64,000 nucleotides of DNA, taken from positions 1,426,001 through 1,490,000 of the forward strand of contig CP030885.1 of the NCBI GenBank assembly GCA_006969625.1. The letters are read 5' to 3'. Shown here piece after piece: positions 26,489 to 35,507 of this stretch. The notes below the pieces were generated by a model. The model was given only the letters and a program-made list of their open reading frames with translations. It ran no database searches and was not told where the DNA came from. The translations under genes and the position numbers were made by a program. Every line of letters begins with the position of its first letter. Position 1 is the first letter of the stretch. Source of the DNA: Rhodospirillaceae bacterium. Lineage in GTDB: Bacteria; Pseudomonadota; Alphaproteobacteria; Kiloniellales; DSM-21159.

Positions 26489-27589
26489 TCATGCGTCCAG
26501 CGCCCGGCAGTCTTCGATGTCCCAGCCGACCCGAACCTCCTCGCCCTCCTTAAGGTGGGCGTGCTTCGAGGCGTTGGGCACCTTGACCACGAAGTCGTCG
26601 TTGCCGCAGACGCTCATCCGCGTGCGGATATGGTCGCCGAGGTAGATCAGCTCCTCGACGCGGCCGGAGAAGATGTTCGGCAGGCTGCCCGGCTCGGGCT
26701 CGACGGTCACCCGCTCGGGCCGCAGCGACAGCGTCGTCCTGGAGCCTTGGCTGCCGGCGATGTTGACCGGCAAGGCCTGCACCTCGCCCTGACTCCCGTC
26801 CAGGGTGACCGTGCAAGCATTGGCGCCGTTCAGCTTGGAGACCGTGCCGCGCAGCGTGTTGTTTTCGCCGATGAACTGGGCGACGAAGGCGTTCATCGGC
26901 CGTTCGTAAAGGTCGGGCGGCGTGTCGAGTTGCTGGATGATGCCGTCGTTGAACACCGCGATGCGGTTCGACATCGTCAGCGCCTCTGACTGATCGTGCG
27001 TCACGTAGACCACGGTGATCCCGAGATTCTCGTGGATGTGCTTGATCTCGAACTGCATCTGTTCGCGGAGCTGCTTGTCGAGCGCGCCCAGCGGCTCGTC
27101 CATCAGCACCAGGGTCGGTTCGAACACCAAGGCGCGGGCCAGCGCCACGCGCTGTTGCTGGCCGCCGGAAAGCTGCGCCGGCTTGCGCGCGCCGTAGCCT
27201 CCGAGCTGCACCATGTTCAGCGCGCGCTCGACCCGCTCTTCGGTCTCGGCCTTCGACGTCTTACGAACCTGCAGGGGGAAGGCGACGTTCTCCGCCACCG
27301 TCATGTGCGGGAACAGCGCATAGTTCTGGAACACCATGCCGATGTCGCGCTTGTGCGGCGGCGTGTTGGCGAGCGTGCGCCCGGCGAGGCGGATTTCGCC
27401 GTGGGTCGGCGCCTCGAAGCCCGCCAACATCATCAACGACGTCGTCTTGCCGGAGCCCGAGGGGCCCAGCATGGTGAGGAACTCCCCACGCGCGATCGCG
27501 ATGTTGAGATCCTTAACGACCAGCGTTTCGCCGTCGTAGCTCTTCTGGACCTCATTGAACTCGACGAGTACGTCGCCCCGATCCGTCAT
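26489..27589 (-). CDS. Polyamine-type ABC transporter ATP-binding protein (PotA family)
   Basis: 366 residues. Walker [11 protein letters not shown]-loop in [11 protein letters not shown], signature [15 protein letters not shown], Walker [13 protein letters not shown] and the switch His in [14 protein letters not shown]-terminal TOBE domain (from about residue 285: [15 protein letters not shown]) is typical of PotA. First gene of the importer unit on the minus strand, about 170 bases before the binding-protein gene. Confidence 0.92.
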   Translation of the reverse strand: MTDRGDVLVEFNEVQKSYDGETLVVKDLNIAIARGEFLTMLGPSGSGKTTSLMMLAGFEAPTHGEIRLAGRTLANTPPHKRDIGMVFQNYALFPHMTVAENVAFPLQVRKTSKAETEERVERALNMVQLGGYGARKPAQLSGGQQQRVALARALVFEPTLVLMDEPLGALDKQLREQMQFEIKHIHENLGITVVYVTHDQSEALTMSNRIAVFNDGIIQQLDTPPDLYERPMNAFVAQFIGENNTLRGTVSKLNGANACTVTLDGSQGEVQALPVNIAGSQGSRTTLSLRPERVTVEPEPGSLPNIFSGRVEELIYLGDHIRTRMSVCGNDDFVVKVPNASKHAHLKEGEEVRVGWDIEDCRALDA

Positions 27590-27693
27590 CCCTGCTACTC
27601 GGCCCCTGTTTTCGCGCCACGCGATCCGGGCCCGCCTGACCTGTTCGTCTTGTATACGATCCGCGTCGTCGCGCGCGGCTTTGGAGCAGGAAT

Positions 27694-27712
27694 GCTAGGC
27701 GAAGCGTCTAGC
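27694..27712. promoter_or_regulatory. Inverted repeat GCTAG-N9-CTAGC
   Basis: GCTAGGCG (27694-27701) and CGTCTAGC (27705-27712) pair except for one G-T position. Lies about 105 bases before the PotA-type ATG and may be an operator for the importer genes. Confidence 0.35.
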
Positions 27713-27725
27713 GAATTCGAGACAT

Positions 27726-27760
27726 TTTTTGCGCCGCGGAAATCGCTGCGGGCGCAAAAA
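27726..27760. promoter_or_regulatory. 10-bp inverted repeat with outer T/A runs
   Basis: TTTTTGCGCC (27726-27735) and GGCGCAAAAA (27751-27760), 15-base loop that can pair further. The T run comes first on both strands, so it does not have the polarity of an intrinsic terminator; an operator or cruciform-type site is more likely. Confidence 0.45.
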
Positions 27761-27900
27761 GGGACGCGTTCCGGCCAGAAACGGCGCCGAAACGCGGCGC
27801 GCCGCCGGCCGGGCGGCGGGCGGCGCGCGTCTTGTCGCAGCAGGGCTGGAGGAGAGCGTGGACCGTGGGCCGGAGCGGCCGGCGCAGTCCGAGTGCCCGC

Positions 27901-29289
27901 CTATTCGGCCGCCTGGTGGCGACTGTGAACCCAGGTTGCGGTCTCGTCGAGCGCCTTGCCGAAGCGTTCGATCATCTGGTCGATGCCGGCCTCGTCGATA
28001 ATCAGCGGCGGGCAGAAAGCCATCTGGTCGCCGAGGTTGCGGATGATCAGGCCGTGCTCCTGACAGCGCTCGAAGCAGTAGGTGCCGACCGCGCCGACGG
28101 GATCGAAGGACTGCTTGCTGGCCTTGTCGGCGACCAGCTCGACGCAGCCGATCATGCCGACGCCGCGCACTTCGCCGACCAGCGGGTGGTCGGCGAAGCG
28201 GCGAAGTCCCTCCTGCAGCTTGGGGCCAAGGCGGGCGGCGTTGCCGATCAGATCGCGCTCCTCGATGATCTTCAGGTTCTCCAGGGCGACGGCCGTGGCC
28301 ACCGGGTGGCCGCTGGCGGTGTAGCCGTGGCCGAAGGTGCCGATGCGCGCCGTGTTGTCGGCCATCGCCTGATACATGGCGTCCGAGAACATGACGGCAG
28401 CCAGCGGCATGTAGCTCGAGGTGAGCTGCTTGGAGCAGACCACCATGTCCGGCTCGATGCCGTAGGTGTCGCACCCCCAGGTCCGGCCGGTGCGCCCGAA
28501 GCCGTTGATGACCTCGTCGGCGATCACCAGCACCTCGTACTTGCGGCAGACCGTCTGAATCTTCTGCCAGTAGGTCCGGGGCGGGGTGATGACGCCGCCC
28601 GCGCCCATCACCGGCTCGCCGATGAAGGCGGCCACCGTCTCGGGCCCTTCGCTGAGGATCAACTGCTCCAGCTCGCCGGCCAGGCGCGAGGCGAACTCCT
28701 CCTCGCTCTCCCCCTCCCAGGCATAGCGCCAGTGGTGCGGGCAGGCCGTGTGCAGCACGTTCTTGATCGGCAGGTCGAAGTCTTTGTGATTGTACGGCAG
28801 GCCGGTCAGGCTGCCGGAGGCGATGGTGATGCCGTGGTAGCCCTTCAGGCGGCCGACGATCTTCTTCTTCTGGTGCCGGCCCAGCGCGTTGTTGTAGTAC
28901 CAGACCAGCTTCATTGCGGTGTCGTTCGCCTCCGACCCGCTGCTGGTATAGAAGACCTTCGACATCTTGCCGGGCGCCATGGCCAGCAGCTTTTCCGACA
29001 GGTCGATCGCCGGCTCGTGGCTCTTGTGCGCGAAGGAGTGGTAGTAGGGCAGCTTGGCCATTTGCGCGCGCGCGGCTTCGACCAGCCGCTCCTCGCCGAA
29101 GCCGACGGCGACGGACCACAGGCCGGCCAGCCCTTCGATGTATTCCTTGCCCGCGTCGTCGTAGACGTAGATCCCCTTGCCCTCGCGGATCACCATGGCG
29201 CCCTTTTCCTCGTGCTTGCGGGCGTTGGTGTAGGGGTGGAAGTTGACGGCCACGTCGCGGAAGGACGGGGAATTCGGACGGTCGAGCAT
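27901..29289 (-). CDS. Class III aminotransferase, putrescine/omega-amino acid:pyruvate type
   Basis: 462-residue PLP enzyme of the SpuC/omega-transaminase group. Motifs: YTSSGSEANDTAMKL (cofactor phosphate), GYHGITIAS, VIADEVINGFGRTG (Asp that contacts the pyridine nitrogen) and the Schiff-base Lys in VVCSKQLTSSYMPLAA. The active-site LWSVAVG/FGHGYTASGHP pattern fits amine or polyamine donors with pyruvate as acceptor. It is upstream of a polyamine-type importer on the same strand, which suggests putrescine breakdown, but the two are separated by 311 bases. Confidence 0.88.
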   Translation of the reverse strand: MLDRPNSPSFRDVAVNFHPYTNARKHEEKGAMVIREGKGIYVYDDAGKEYIEGLAGLWSVAVGFGEERLVEAARAQMAKLPYYHSFAHKSHEPAIDLSEKLLAMAPGKMSKVFYTSSGSEANDTAMKLVWYYNNALGRHQKKKIVGRLKGYHGITIASGSLTGLPYNHKDFDLPIKNVLHTACPHHWRYAWEGESEEEFASRLAGELEQLILSEGPETVAAFIGEPVMGAGGVITPPRTYWQKIQTVCRKYEVLVIADEVINGFGRTGRTWGCDTYGIEPDMVVCSKQLTSSYMPLAAVMFSDAMYQAMADNTARIGTFGHGYTASGHPVATAVALENLKIIEERDLIGNAARLGPKLQEGLRRFADHPLVGEVRGVGMIGCVELVADKASKQSFDPVGAVGTYCFERCQEHGLIIRNLGDQMAFCPPLIIDEAGIDQMIERFGKALDETATWVHSRHQAAE

Positions 29290-29517
29290 CGCTGCGCCTG
29301 CTCCTGTTGATTCAAGATGCGCCTCGTTTCAAAGGTATCGAAAGCCGTGAGCGGCGGGCAAGGCCGCGGACGGGGCCGGCGAGCCGACGCGGGGCGGCTA
29401 TGTGCTGGACGCGGGGCGCACGGGGACTTGGCCGAAAAGGCGAAAAGACTTGGATCGACCTGGCGTCGGCTTTAGGAGAGACCCACTTCCGTTCGGCGCC
29501 GGCTCCGGTTGACGCGC

Positions 29518-30192
29518 ATGATTTCCAACATCTTCCTCCTCCTGCAGGCCGTCGCCATCGGCTTCGTCGTGGCCGCGCCGGTGGGTGCGGTGGGCGCCAT
29601 CGTCATCCGCCGCTCGCTGCACGGACACCGCTTCGAGGCGCTGCTCTGCGGCATCGGCTCCGCTGCCGCCGACGGCGTATTCGCGGCCATCGCGGCACTC
29701 GGCCTGAAGCTGGTGATCGCCTGGATGGAGGCGCATCACGGCGAACTCAACCTCGTCGGCGGCGCCTTCCTGCTGGGCTACGGCGCCTACATGATCTGGC
29801 ACGCCCCGAGCCTGATGCGCCGGCAGGATGCCGAGGAGGAGGAAGAGGACGAGGTCGGCCCCTGGTCGCTTGCCGGGCTGGCCGACCGTGCCGGCATGAT
29901 CTTCAGCGGCTTCGGCCTGACCATCATCAACCCGGCCACCTTCCTTGGCTTCATGGGCGCCTTCGCCGGCCTGGGCGTGCTCGGACCGACCGGCGAGGCG
30001 GAGACCCTCGCCGTCGGCACCACGCTGGTGCTCGGCGTGGCGGCCGGTTCGACCCTCTGGTGGCTCACCCTGATCGCCGGCTCCAGCGCGGTCCGCCGCC
30101 AGGTTTCCGGCAACATCATCGTGCAGATCAACCGGGTGCTGGGCGTGGTCGTCGCCGGCGTCGGCGTGCTGGCCCTTTTCCAGGTGTTTTGA
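29518..30192 (+). CDS. LysE/RhtB-family amino-acid exporter
   Basis: 224-residue membrane protein with about six helices. The family start is clear: GFVVAAPVGAVGAIVIRRSL near residues 16-35, then GIGSAAADGVFAAIAALG and GLTIINPATFLGFMGAF. The middle acidic loop (EEEEEDE) is unusual. ATG at 29518 was chosen; an in-frame TTG nine bases earlier is an alternative. Exported substrate unknown. The gene begins a plus-strand run that ends with the CoA-transferase. Confidence 0.87.
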   Translation: MISNIFLLLQAVAIGFVVAAPVGAVGAIVIRRSLHGHRFEALLCGIGSAAADGVFAAIAALGLKLVIAWMEAHHGELNLVGGAFLLGYGAYMIWHAPSLMRRQDAEEEEEDEVGPWSLAGLADRAGMIFSGFGLTIINPATFLGFMGAFAGLGVLGPTGEAETLAVGTTLVLGVAAGSTLWWLTLIAGSSAVRRQVSGNIIVQINRVLGVVVAGVGVLALFQVF

Positions 30193-30254
30193 AGCGGGCT
30201 AGCCTGTACGGCTCGCCTGAGGGCCGCCCATAGACGAAAAGGCACGCGAACACG

Positions 30255-31496
30255 ATGATCTCCCTGCTGATCGAGAACGCCTTGCTGTTCGACGGCCACG
30301 GCCCAGAACCGGTCGAGGGCGCTAGCGTGCTGGTCGAAGCGGGGACGATCAAGGAGGTGGCCGACGGGGCCGTGAAGGCGGGCGCCATGCCCGTGCGCCG
30401 CATCGACGCCGCCGGGCGGGTCCTGATGCCGGGCCTGATCGACGCCCACTTCCACGCCGTCGCCGCCGACGCGAACATCGCCGCGCTGGAGGCGATGAGC
30501 CCCTATCAGATCGCCCAGTATGCACGCGGTTTCCTGGAGGCAGCGCTGCAGCGCGGTTTCACCAGTGTGCGCGACGCCGGCGGCGCCGACTTCGGGCTGG
30601 CGCTGTCGGTCGACAGCGGCCTGATCGCCGGGCCGCGCCTCTACTACTCCGGCAAGGCGATCACCCAGACCGGCGGGCATGCCGACTTCCGCGAGCGCGC
30701 GGCCGGCCACCCGGCGCTCTGCCTGTGCGGCCAGCACGGCAACGTCATGGGCGTCATCGCCGATGGCGTCGCCGAGGTGCGGCGCGCGGCGCGCGAGGAA
30801 CTGCGCAAGGGCGCCAGCCAGATCAAGATCATGGCCTCCGGCGGAGTTGCCAGCCCGTCGGATCCGATCTGGAACCTGCAGTACTCCGAAGAAGAGATCG
30901 CCGCCGCCGTCTGGGAGGCGACGAGCTGGAAGACCTACGTCATGGCCCACGCCTACACGGCTGAAGCGATCCGCCGCTGCGTCGAACTCGGCGTCAAGTC
31001 GATCGAGCACGGCAACCTGATCGACGCCGAGACGGCGGCGGTGTGCGCCGAGCGCGGCGCCTGGGTGGTGCCGACCCTGGTGACCTACGACGCGCTGGCC
31101 GAGGAGGGCGCGGCGCTCGGCCTGCCGCCGGTCAGCGTCGCCAAGGTGGCCGACGTACGCGAGGCCGGCCTGCGCGCCCTGGAGACTCTGAAGACGGCTG
31201 GCGTGAAGATGGGCTTCGGCACCGACCTGCTGGGCGCGATGCACCGCCACCAGGCGCGCGAATTCCTGATCCGCGCCGAGGTGCTGAGCCCGCTGGAGGT
31301 GCTGCGCCAGGCGACCAGCGGTAACGCGGAGTTGATGGGCCGCGCCGGCAAGCTGGGCTGCATCGCCCCTGGCGCCCATGCCGACCTGTTGCTGGTCGAC
31401 GGCAACCCCCTGGAAAATTTGAACCTTCTTCAGGAGCAGGGCGCGCACCTGGCGCTGATCGTCAAGGGGGGCGAAGTCTACAAGGACGCGGTGTAG
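30255..31496 (+). CDS. Metal-dependent amidohydrolase (imidazolonepropionase/prolidase-like)
   Basis: 413 residues with the full metal set of the binuclear amidohydrolases: His65-x-His67 (DAHFHA), Lys191 in IKIMASGG (probably carbamylated), His232, His252 and Asp324 in FGTDLL. This pattern is typical of the group that includes aryl-dipeptidases and Xaa-Pro hydrolases. The gene lies just before a peptide-type ABC importer, so a role in cutting an imported dipeptide or N-acyl amino acid is likely. Substrate not predictable from sequence. Confidence 0.88.
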   Translation: MISLLIENALLFDGHGPEPVEGASVLVEAGTIKEVADGAVKAGAMPVRRIDAAGRVLMPGLIDAHFHAVAADANIAALEAMSPYQIAQYARGFLEAALQRGFTSVRDAGGADFGLALSVDSGLIAGPRLYYSGKAITQTGGHADFRERAAGHPALCLCGQHGNVMGVIADGVAEVRRAAREELRKGASQIKIMASGGVASPSDPIWNLQYSEEEIAAAVWEATSWKTYVMAHAYTAEAIRRCVELGVKSIEHGNLIDAETAAVCAERGAWVVPTLVTYDALAEEGAALGLPPVSVAKVADVREAGLRALETLKTAGVKMGFGTDLLGAMHRHQAREFLIRAEVLSPLEVLRQATSGNAELMGRAGKLGCIAPGAHADLLLVDGNPLENLNLLQEQGAHLALIVKGGEVYKDAV

Positions 31497-31588
31497 GCGC
31501 GCGCCGAAGCGACGCCGCGAAGCGGCCCCAGCAGCTATTCATTTCCGCTTGTTCGGCCATGCCAAGGGGGCATAGGTTACCCGCAATC

Positions 31589-31612
31589 GAAACGGACAAC
31601 CCTCACCGTTTC
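31589..31612. promoter_or_regulatory. Inverted repeat GAAACGG-N10-CCGTTTC
   Basis: Perfect 7-bp arms (31589-31595, 31606-31612) about 150 bases before the first binding-protein gene. Could be an operator; no T tract. The surrounding 31497-31759 spacer shows no coding frame. Confidence 0.35.
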
Positions 31613-31759
31613 AACCGCCCGGCTTCCTGCCGTCCGGCCGACCCGGAGTCGCAGGACCCGGGGGGCGGCCCGAAGGCCGACGAGGGATGAAGATGACGGT
31701 GCCGCGGCCGCGCGAGGCCAGCGGCCACCGCCCGGACAGGAAGGTACAGGGAGATACAC

Positions 31760-33367
31760 ATGCGCTACCGTCTAGGACTGGTCGCGGCTGTGGCTGCCGT
31801 TGCGGCCCTGACCCTCTCGCCGGCGCAAGAGGCGCAGGCGCAGGAGAAGGTGTTCCGCTACGCCACCACCGGCGACGTTCTCGGGCTCGATCCTCACTCG
31901 AATAACGAGGGTCCGACCAACACCATGAAGGGCAACGTCTACGGCATGCTGATCCACCGCAAGCCGGACCTGTCCCTGGAGCCGGACCTGGCGGTGAGTT
32001 GGGAGAACGTCGACGAGGTGACGTGGCGCTTCAACCTGCGCGAGGGCGTCACCTTCCACAACGGCAACCCCTTCACCGCCGACGACGTCGTCTACTCCTT
32101 CAAGCGGCAGACCCAGGAAACGTCGGACATGTCCTTCGCCCTGGCGACGATCGAGGAGATCCGCAAGGTCGACGACTACACGGTGGAGATCGTCACCAAG
32201 GGCCCCGACCCGATCCTGCTTCTCAACATGCCCAACTTCTACATCATGGACGAGGAGTGGACCGAGGAGAACAACGCCTTCGAGGTGGTGCGCGGCGCCG
32301 GCCAAACGAACTTCCCGAACGTCAATGCCAACGGCACCGGCCCCTACCGCGTGGTCGAGTGGGTGCAGGACAACCGCCTGGTCCTGGAGCCCTTCGACGA
32401 CTACTGGGGCAAGGACCAGATGATGGCGAACATCGACCGCGCCGTCTTCACGCCGATCCCGAACGACGCCACCCGCGTGGCCGCCCTGCTGTCGGGCGAG
32501 ATCGACATGATGTACCCGGTGCCGCTGCAGGACGTCCCGCGGCTGCAGAACGAGGCCGACGTGGAGGTGATGGAAGGCCCCGAGCTGCGCACCATCTTCC
32601 TGGGCTTCGACCAGTGGCGCGACGAGCTGTTGGACATGCCGGGTTCGGGCGAGAACCCCTTCAAGGACCAGCGGGTGCGTGCGGCCTTCGCCCATGCCAT
32701 CGACCTGCAGGCGATCCAGCGCGTGGTCATGCGCGGCGCCTCGACGCCGACCGGCCTGATGGTCGCGCCGGGCATCAACGGCTTCGTCGAAGAGCTGAAT
32801 ACGCCTTACGAGTACAATCCGGAGAGGTCGCGCGAACTGCTCGCCGAGGCCGGCTATCCGGACGGCTTCCCGGTCACGCTCGACTGCCCGAACGACCGCT
32901 ACGTCAACGACGAGCCGATCTGCAACGCGGTGATCCCGATGCTCGAGCGCATCGGCATCGACGTCACCCTGAACGCGCAGACCAAGTCGCTGCACTTCAA
33001 CAAGATCGGCCGTGCCGAGGGCAACAACACCAGCTTCTTCATGCTGGGCTGGACGCCCGGGTCCTACGACTCGCTGAACCCGCTGATGCAGCTCATGACC
33101 ACCGGCGAGCCGGGGCACGGCGACTGGAACTCGGGGCGCTACAGTAATCCCGAGGTCATGGCGCTGACGCAGAAGATCAAGACCGAGATGGACCCGGAAG
33201 AGCGCCAGGCGATGATTACCGAGGCCTTCCGCATTCATCAGGAGGACGTCGGCCACATTCCGCTGCACCAGCAGGCCTTGGCCTGGGGCGTGCGCACGGA
33301 CACGGTCGAGGAGATCATCCAGCGTCCCTTCAACGACGTCGATCTGCGTTACGTCGTGATGAAGTAG
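31760..33367 (+). CDS. Peptide-type ABC transporter binding protein 1 (DppA/OppA, SBP family 5)
   Basis: 535 residues with signal peptide (MRYRLGLVAAVAAVAALTL to about residue 28, AQA cleavage). Mature start EKVFRYATTGDVLGLDPHSN is typical for DppA. Family-5 signature region: LREGVTFHNGNPFTADDVVYS. Further typical stretches are NGTGPYRVVEW and RVRAAFAHAIDLQAI. GGGAG lies 9 bases before the ATG. A strong intrinsic terminator-like hairpin follows (33388-33430) and should raise its level relative to the permeases. Confidence 0.92.
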   Translation: MRYRLGLVAAVAAVAALTLSPAQEAQAQEKVFRYATTGDVLGLDPHSNNEGPTNTMKGNVYGMLIHRKPDLSLEPDLAVSWENVDEVTWRFNLREGVTFHNGNPFTADDVVYSFKRQTQETSDMSFALATIEEIRKVDDYTVEIVTKGPDPILLLNMPNFYIMDEEWTEENNAFEVVRGAGQTNFPNVNANGTGPYRVVEWVQDNRLVLEPFDDYWGKDQMMANIDRAVFTPIPNDATRVAALLSGEIDMMYPVPLQDVPRLQNEADVEVMEGPELRTIFLGFDQWRDELLDMPGSGENPFKDQRVRAAFAHAIDLQAIQRVVMRGASTPTGLMVAPGINGFVEELNTPYEYNPERSRELLAEAGYPDGFPVTLDCPNDRYVNDEPICNAVIPMLERIGIDVTLNAQTKSLHFNKIGRAEGNNTSFFMLGWTPGSYDSLNPLMQLMTTGEPGHGDWNSGRYSNPEVMALTQKIKTEMDPEERQAMITEAFRIHQEDVGHIPLHQQALAWGVRTDTVEEIIQRPFNDVDLRYVVMK

Positions 33368-33387
33368 GGCCCGGCGGGCCCGAGGGC

Positions 33388-33430
33388 CGGCGGCCCGGGA
33401 GGAGCCCCCTTCCGGGCCGCTGCCGTTTTT
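33388..33430 (+). terminator. Intercistronic terminator/attenuator after binding protein 1
   Basis: An 11-bp stem with one G-T pair (arms 33388-33398 and 33412-33422; core GCGGCCCGG/CCGGGCCGC) is followed three bases later by TTTTT. It sits inside the importer operon, 21 bases after the stop, so partial termination is expected. Confidence 0.7.
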
Positions 33431-33530
33431 CGTTCAGGTCCGCACCCAAGGGCGCCCGACCGCAAGCGGCGGCGCGAAGACCGCCGCGAGACGGCGCCCG
33501 GGTCCGGCGGTTTCGGGAGAGTTACGCGCG

Positions 33531-34511
33531 ATGTTCGCGTTCATCATCCAGCGTCTGTTCCAGGCCGTCCTGGTGATGCTGGTCGTCGCCTTCGTCTCCT
33601 TCGCGCTGTTCCAGTTCGTCGGCGACCCGGTCAACAACATGGTCGGCCAGGACGCCACCGAGGCGCAACGCGAGGCGCTGCGCGAACGGCTGGGCCTCAA
33701 CGACCCGGTCCCCCTCCAATTCCTCAACTTCGTGACCAACGCCGCGCAGTTCGAGTTCGGCCTGTCCTACCGCCTGGGCATCCCGGTCGAGGAGATCGTC
33801 GCCCAGCGCCTGCCGGCGACCATCGAGTTGGTGCTGGTCTCCGCCGTGATCGCGCTGCTGGTCGGCGTGCCGATGGGGGTCTACACCGGCCTCAACCGCC
33901 ATTCGCCGCTCTCCAAGGTCTTCCTGACCGTCTCGCTGATCGGCATTTCCTTGCCGACCTTCCTGATCGGCATCCTGCTGATCCTGGTGTTCGGCGTCTG
34001 GCTCGCTTGGCTGCCCACCTTTGGGCGCTCGGGCACCGTCGATCTCGGCTGGTGGGAGACCTCCTTCCTGACGGTCCAGGGCTGGCGCTCGCTGATCCTG
34101 CCGGGCATCACCCTGGCGTTGTTCCAGCTCACCCTGATCATGCGCCTGGTGCGCGCCGAGATGCTGGAGGTGCTGCGCACCGACTACATCAAGTTCGCGC
34201 GCGCCCGCGGTCTGTCCAACCGGGCCATCAACTTCGGACACGCGCTGAAAAACACGCTGGTTCCGGTGATCACCATCATCGGCCTGCAGATTGGCTCGCT
34301 GCTGGCCTTCTCGATCATCACCGAGACGGTGTTCGCCTGGCCGGGCATGGGTCTGCTGATCATCCAGGCGATCCAGTTCGCCGACATCCCGGTGATGAGC
34401 AGCTACCTGGTGCTGATCGCGCTGTTCTTCGTCCTCATCAACCTGATCGTCGACCTGCTCTACTACGTCGTCGATCCGCGGCTGCGCATCGAGCGCGGCG
34501 GCGCGCACTAG
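33531..34511 (+). CDS. Peptide-type ABC transporter permease (DppB family)
   Basis: 326 residues, six membrane segments. Begins MFAFIIQRLFQAVLVMLVVA as usual for DppB. The linker to the ATPase (DYIKFARARGLSNRAINFGHALKN, part shown) is near residues 215-238. GGGAGAG precedes the ATG. DppC follows 15 bases later. Confidence 0.92.
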   Translation: MFAFIIQRLFQAVLVMLVVAFVSFALFQFVGDPVNNMVGQDATEAQREALRERLGLNDPVPLQFLNFVTNAAQFEFGLSYRLGIPVEEIVAQRLPATIELVLVSAVIALLVGVPMGVYTGLNRHSPLSKVFLTVSLIGISLPTFLIGILLILVFGVWLAWLPTFGRSGTVDLGWWETSFLTVQGWRSLILPGITLALFQLTLIMRLVRAEMLEVLRTDYIKFARARGLSNRAINFGHALKNTLVPVITIIGLQIGSLLAFSIITETVFAWPGMGLLIIQAIQFADIPVMSSYLVLIALFFVLINLIVDLLYYVVDPRLRIERGGAH

Positions 34512-34526
34512 GGAAGGAGGCACGCC

Positions 34527-35507
34527 ATGGCAGAGATGGCCCGCGAGCCCGTCGACCCGCACGCCCCGCCGCAACTCACCTTCGGGCGCAAGCTGGCCGA
34601 CGGCTGGAACCGCTTCCTCGATTCCGACGTCTTCTACTCCTTCAAGCGCTCGCCGCTGATCATCGGCGCCTTTGTCGTCACGGTGATCCTCCTCCTCGGC
34701 GCCTTCCTGGCACCGTGGGTGGCGCCGCACGACACCATGGATCTGGCCAGCCTGAACCTGATGGACGCCTTCCGCCCGCCGGTCTGGGAGGCGGGCGGCG
34801 ACGCGCGCTTCCTGCTCGGCACCGACGACCAGGGGCGCGACGTGCTCTCGGGCATCATGTTCGGCATGCAGGCCTCGCTGATCATCGGTTTCGCCTCGGT
34901 GGTCCTGGCGGCCGCCTTCGGTACCGTCCTCGGCCTGTTCTCCGGCTACGTCGGCGGGCGGGTCGACAGCGTCATCATGCGCATCGCCGACATTCAGCTC
35001 ACCTTCCCGGCGATCCTGATCGCCCTGCTGGTCGACGGCATCGTCGGTTCGGTGCTGCCGCGCCAGACCGCGGAGGAGCTGACCTATCCGGTGCTGATCG
35101 TCGCCATCGCCTCCTCGCTGTGGGTCAACTTCGCGCGCACGGTGCGCGGCTCCACCCTGGTCGAGAAGAGCCGCGAGTACGTCCAGGCGGCCAAGGTGAT
35201 CGGCATCCATCCGGTGCTGATCATGGTCCGCCATGTTCTGCCCAACGTCATGGGGCCGGTGCTGGTCATCGCCACCCTGTCCCTGGCGCTGGCGATCCTG
35301 ACCGAGGCGACCCTGTCCTTCCTGGGCGTCGGCATTCCTTCCTCGGAGCCTTCGCTCGGCACCCTGATCCGCATCGGCCAGGAGTATCTTTTCTCCGGCG
35401 AGTGGTGGATGACCATCTTCCCCGGCGTGGCGCTGGTGGTGCTGGTCCTGGCGGTCAACCTGCTGGGCGACTGGCTGCGCGACGCCCTGAACCCGAAGTT
35501 GCGCTGA
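34527..35507 (+). CDS. Peptide-type ABC transporter permease (DppC family)
   Basis: 326 residues. A long hydrophilic N terminus (about 45 residues) precedes TM1, then LLGTDDQGRDVLSGIMFG, the DppC signature after the first helix, and EAA loop YVQAAKVIGIHPVLIMVRHVLPN (part shown). AGGAGG precedes the ATG. The stop TGA shares its A with the ATG of the next gene. Confidence 0.92.
   Translation: MAEMAREPVDPHAPPQLTFGRKLADGWNRFLDSDVFYSFKRSPLIIGAFVVTVILLLGAFLAPWVAPHDTMDLASLNLMDAFRPPVWEAGGDARFLLGTDDQGRDVLSGIMFGMQASLIIGFASVVLAAAFGTVLGLFSGYVGGRVDSVIMRIADIQLTFPAILIALLVDGIVGSVLPRQTAEELTYPVLIVAIASSLWVNFARTVRGSTLVEKSREYVQAAKVIGIHPVLIMVRHVLPNVMGPVLVIATLSLALAILTEATLSFLGVGIPSSEPSLGTLIRIGQEYLFSGEWWMTIFPGVALVVLVLAVNLLGDWLRDALNPKLR

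Larger units (their letters stand above)
27590..27900. other. Intergenic region between aminotransferase and polyamine ABC operon
   Basis: 311 bases, less GC-rich in the middle (27640-27765). Holds two inverted repeats (27694-27712 and 27726-27760) and TTGTATACG (minus strand, near 27656-27648). No coding frame is supported. It should carry the promoter for the importer genes. Confidence 0.55.

Noticed and set aside
27726..27760. Intrinsic terminator
   Set aside because: T run precedes and A run follows the stem on both strands, the opposite of a terminator.
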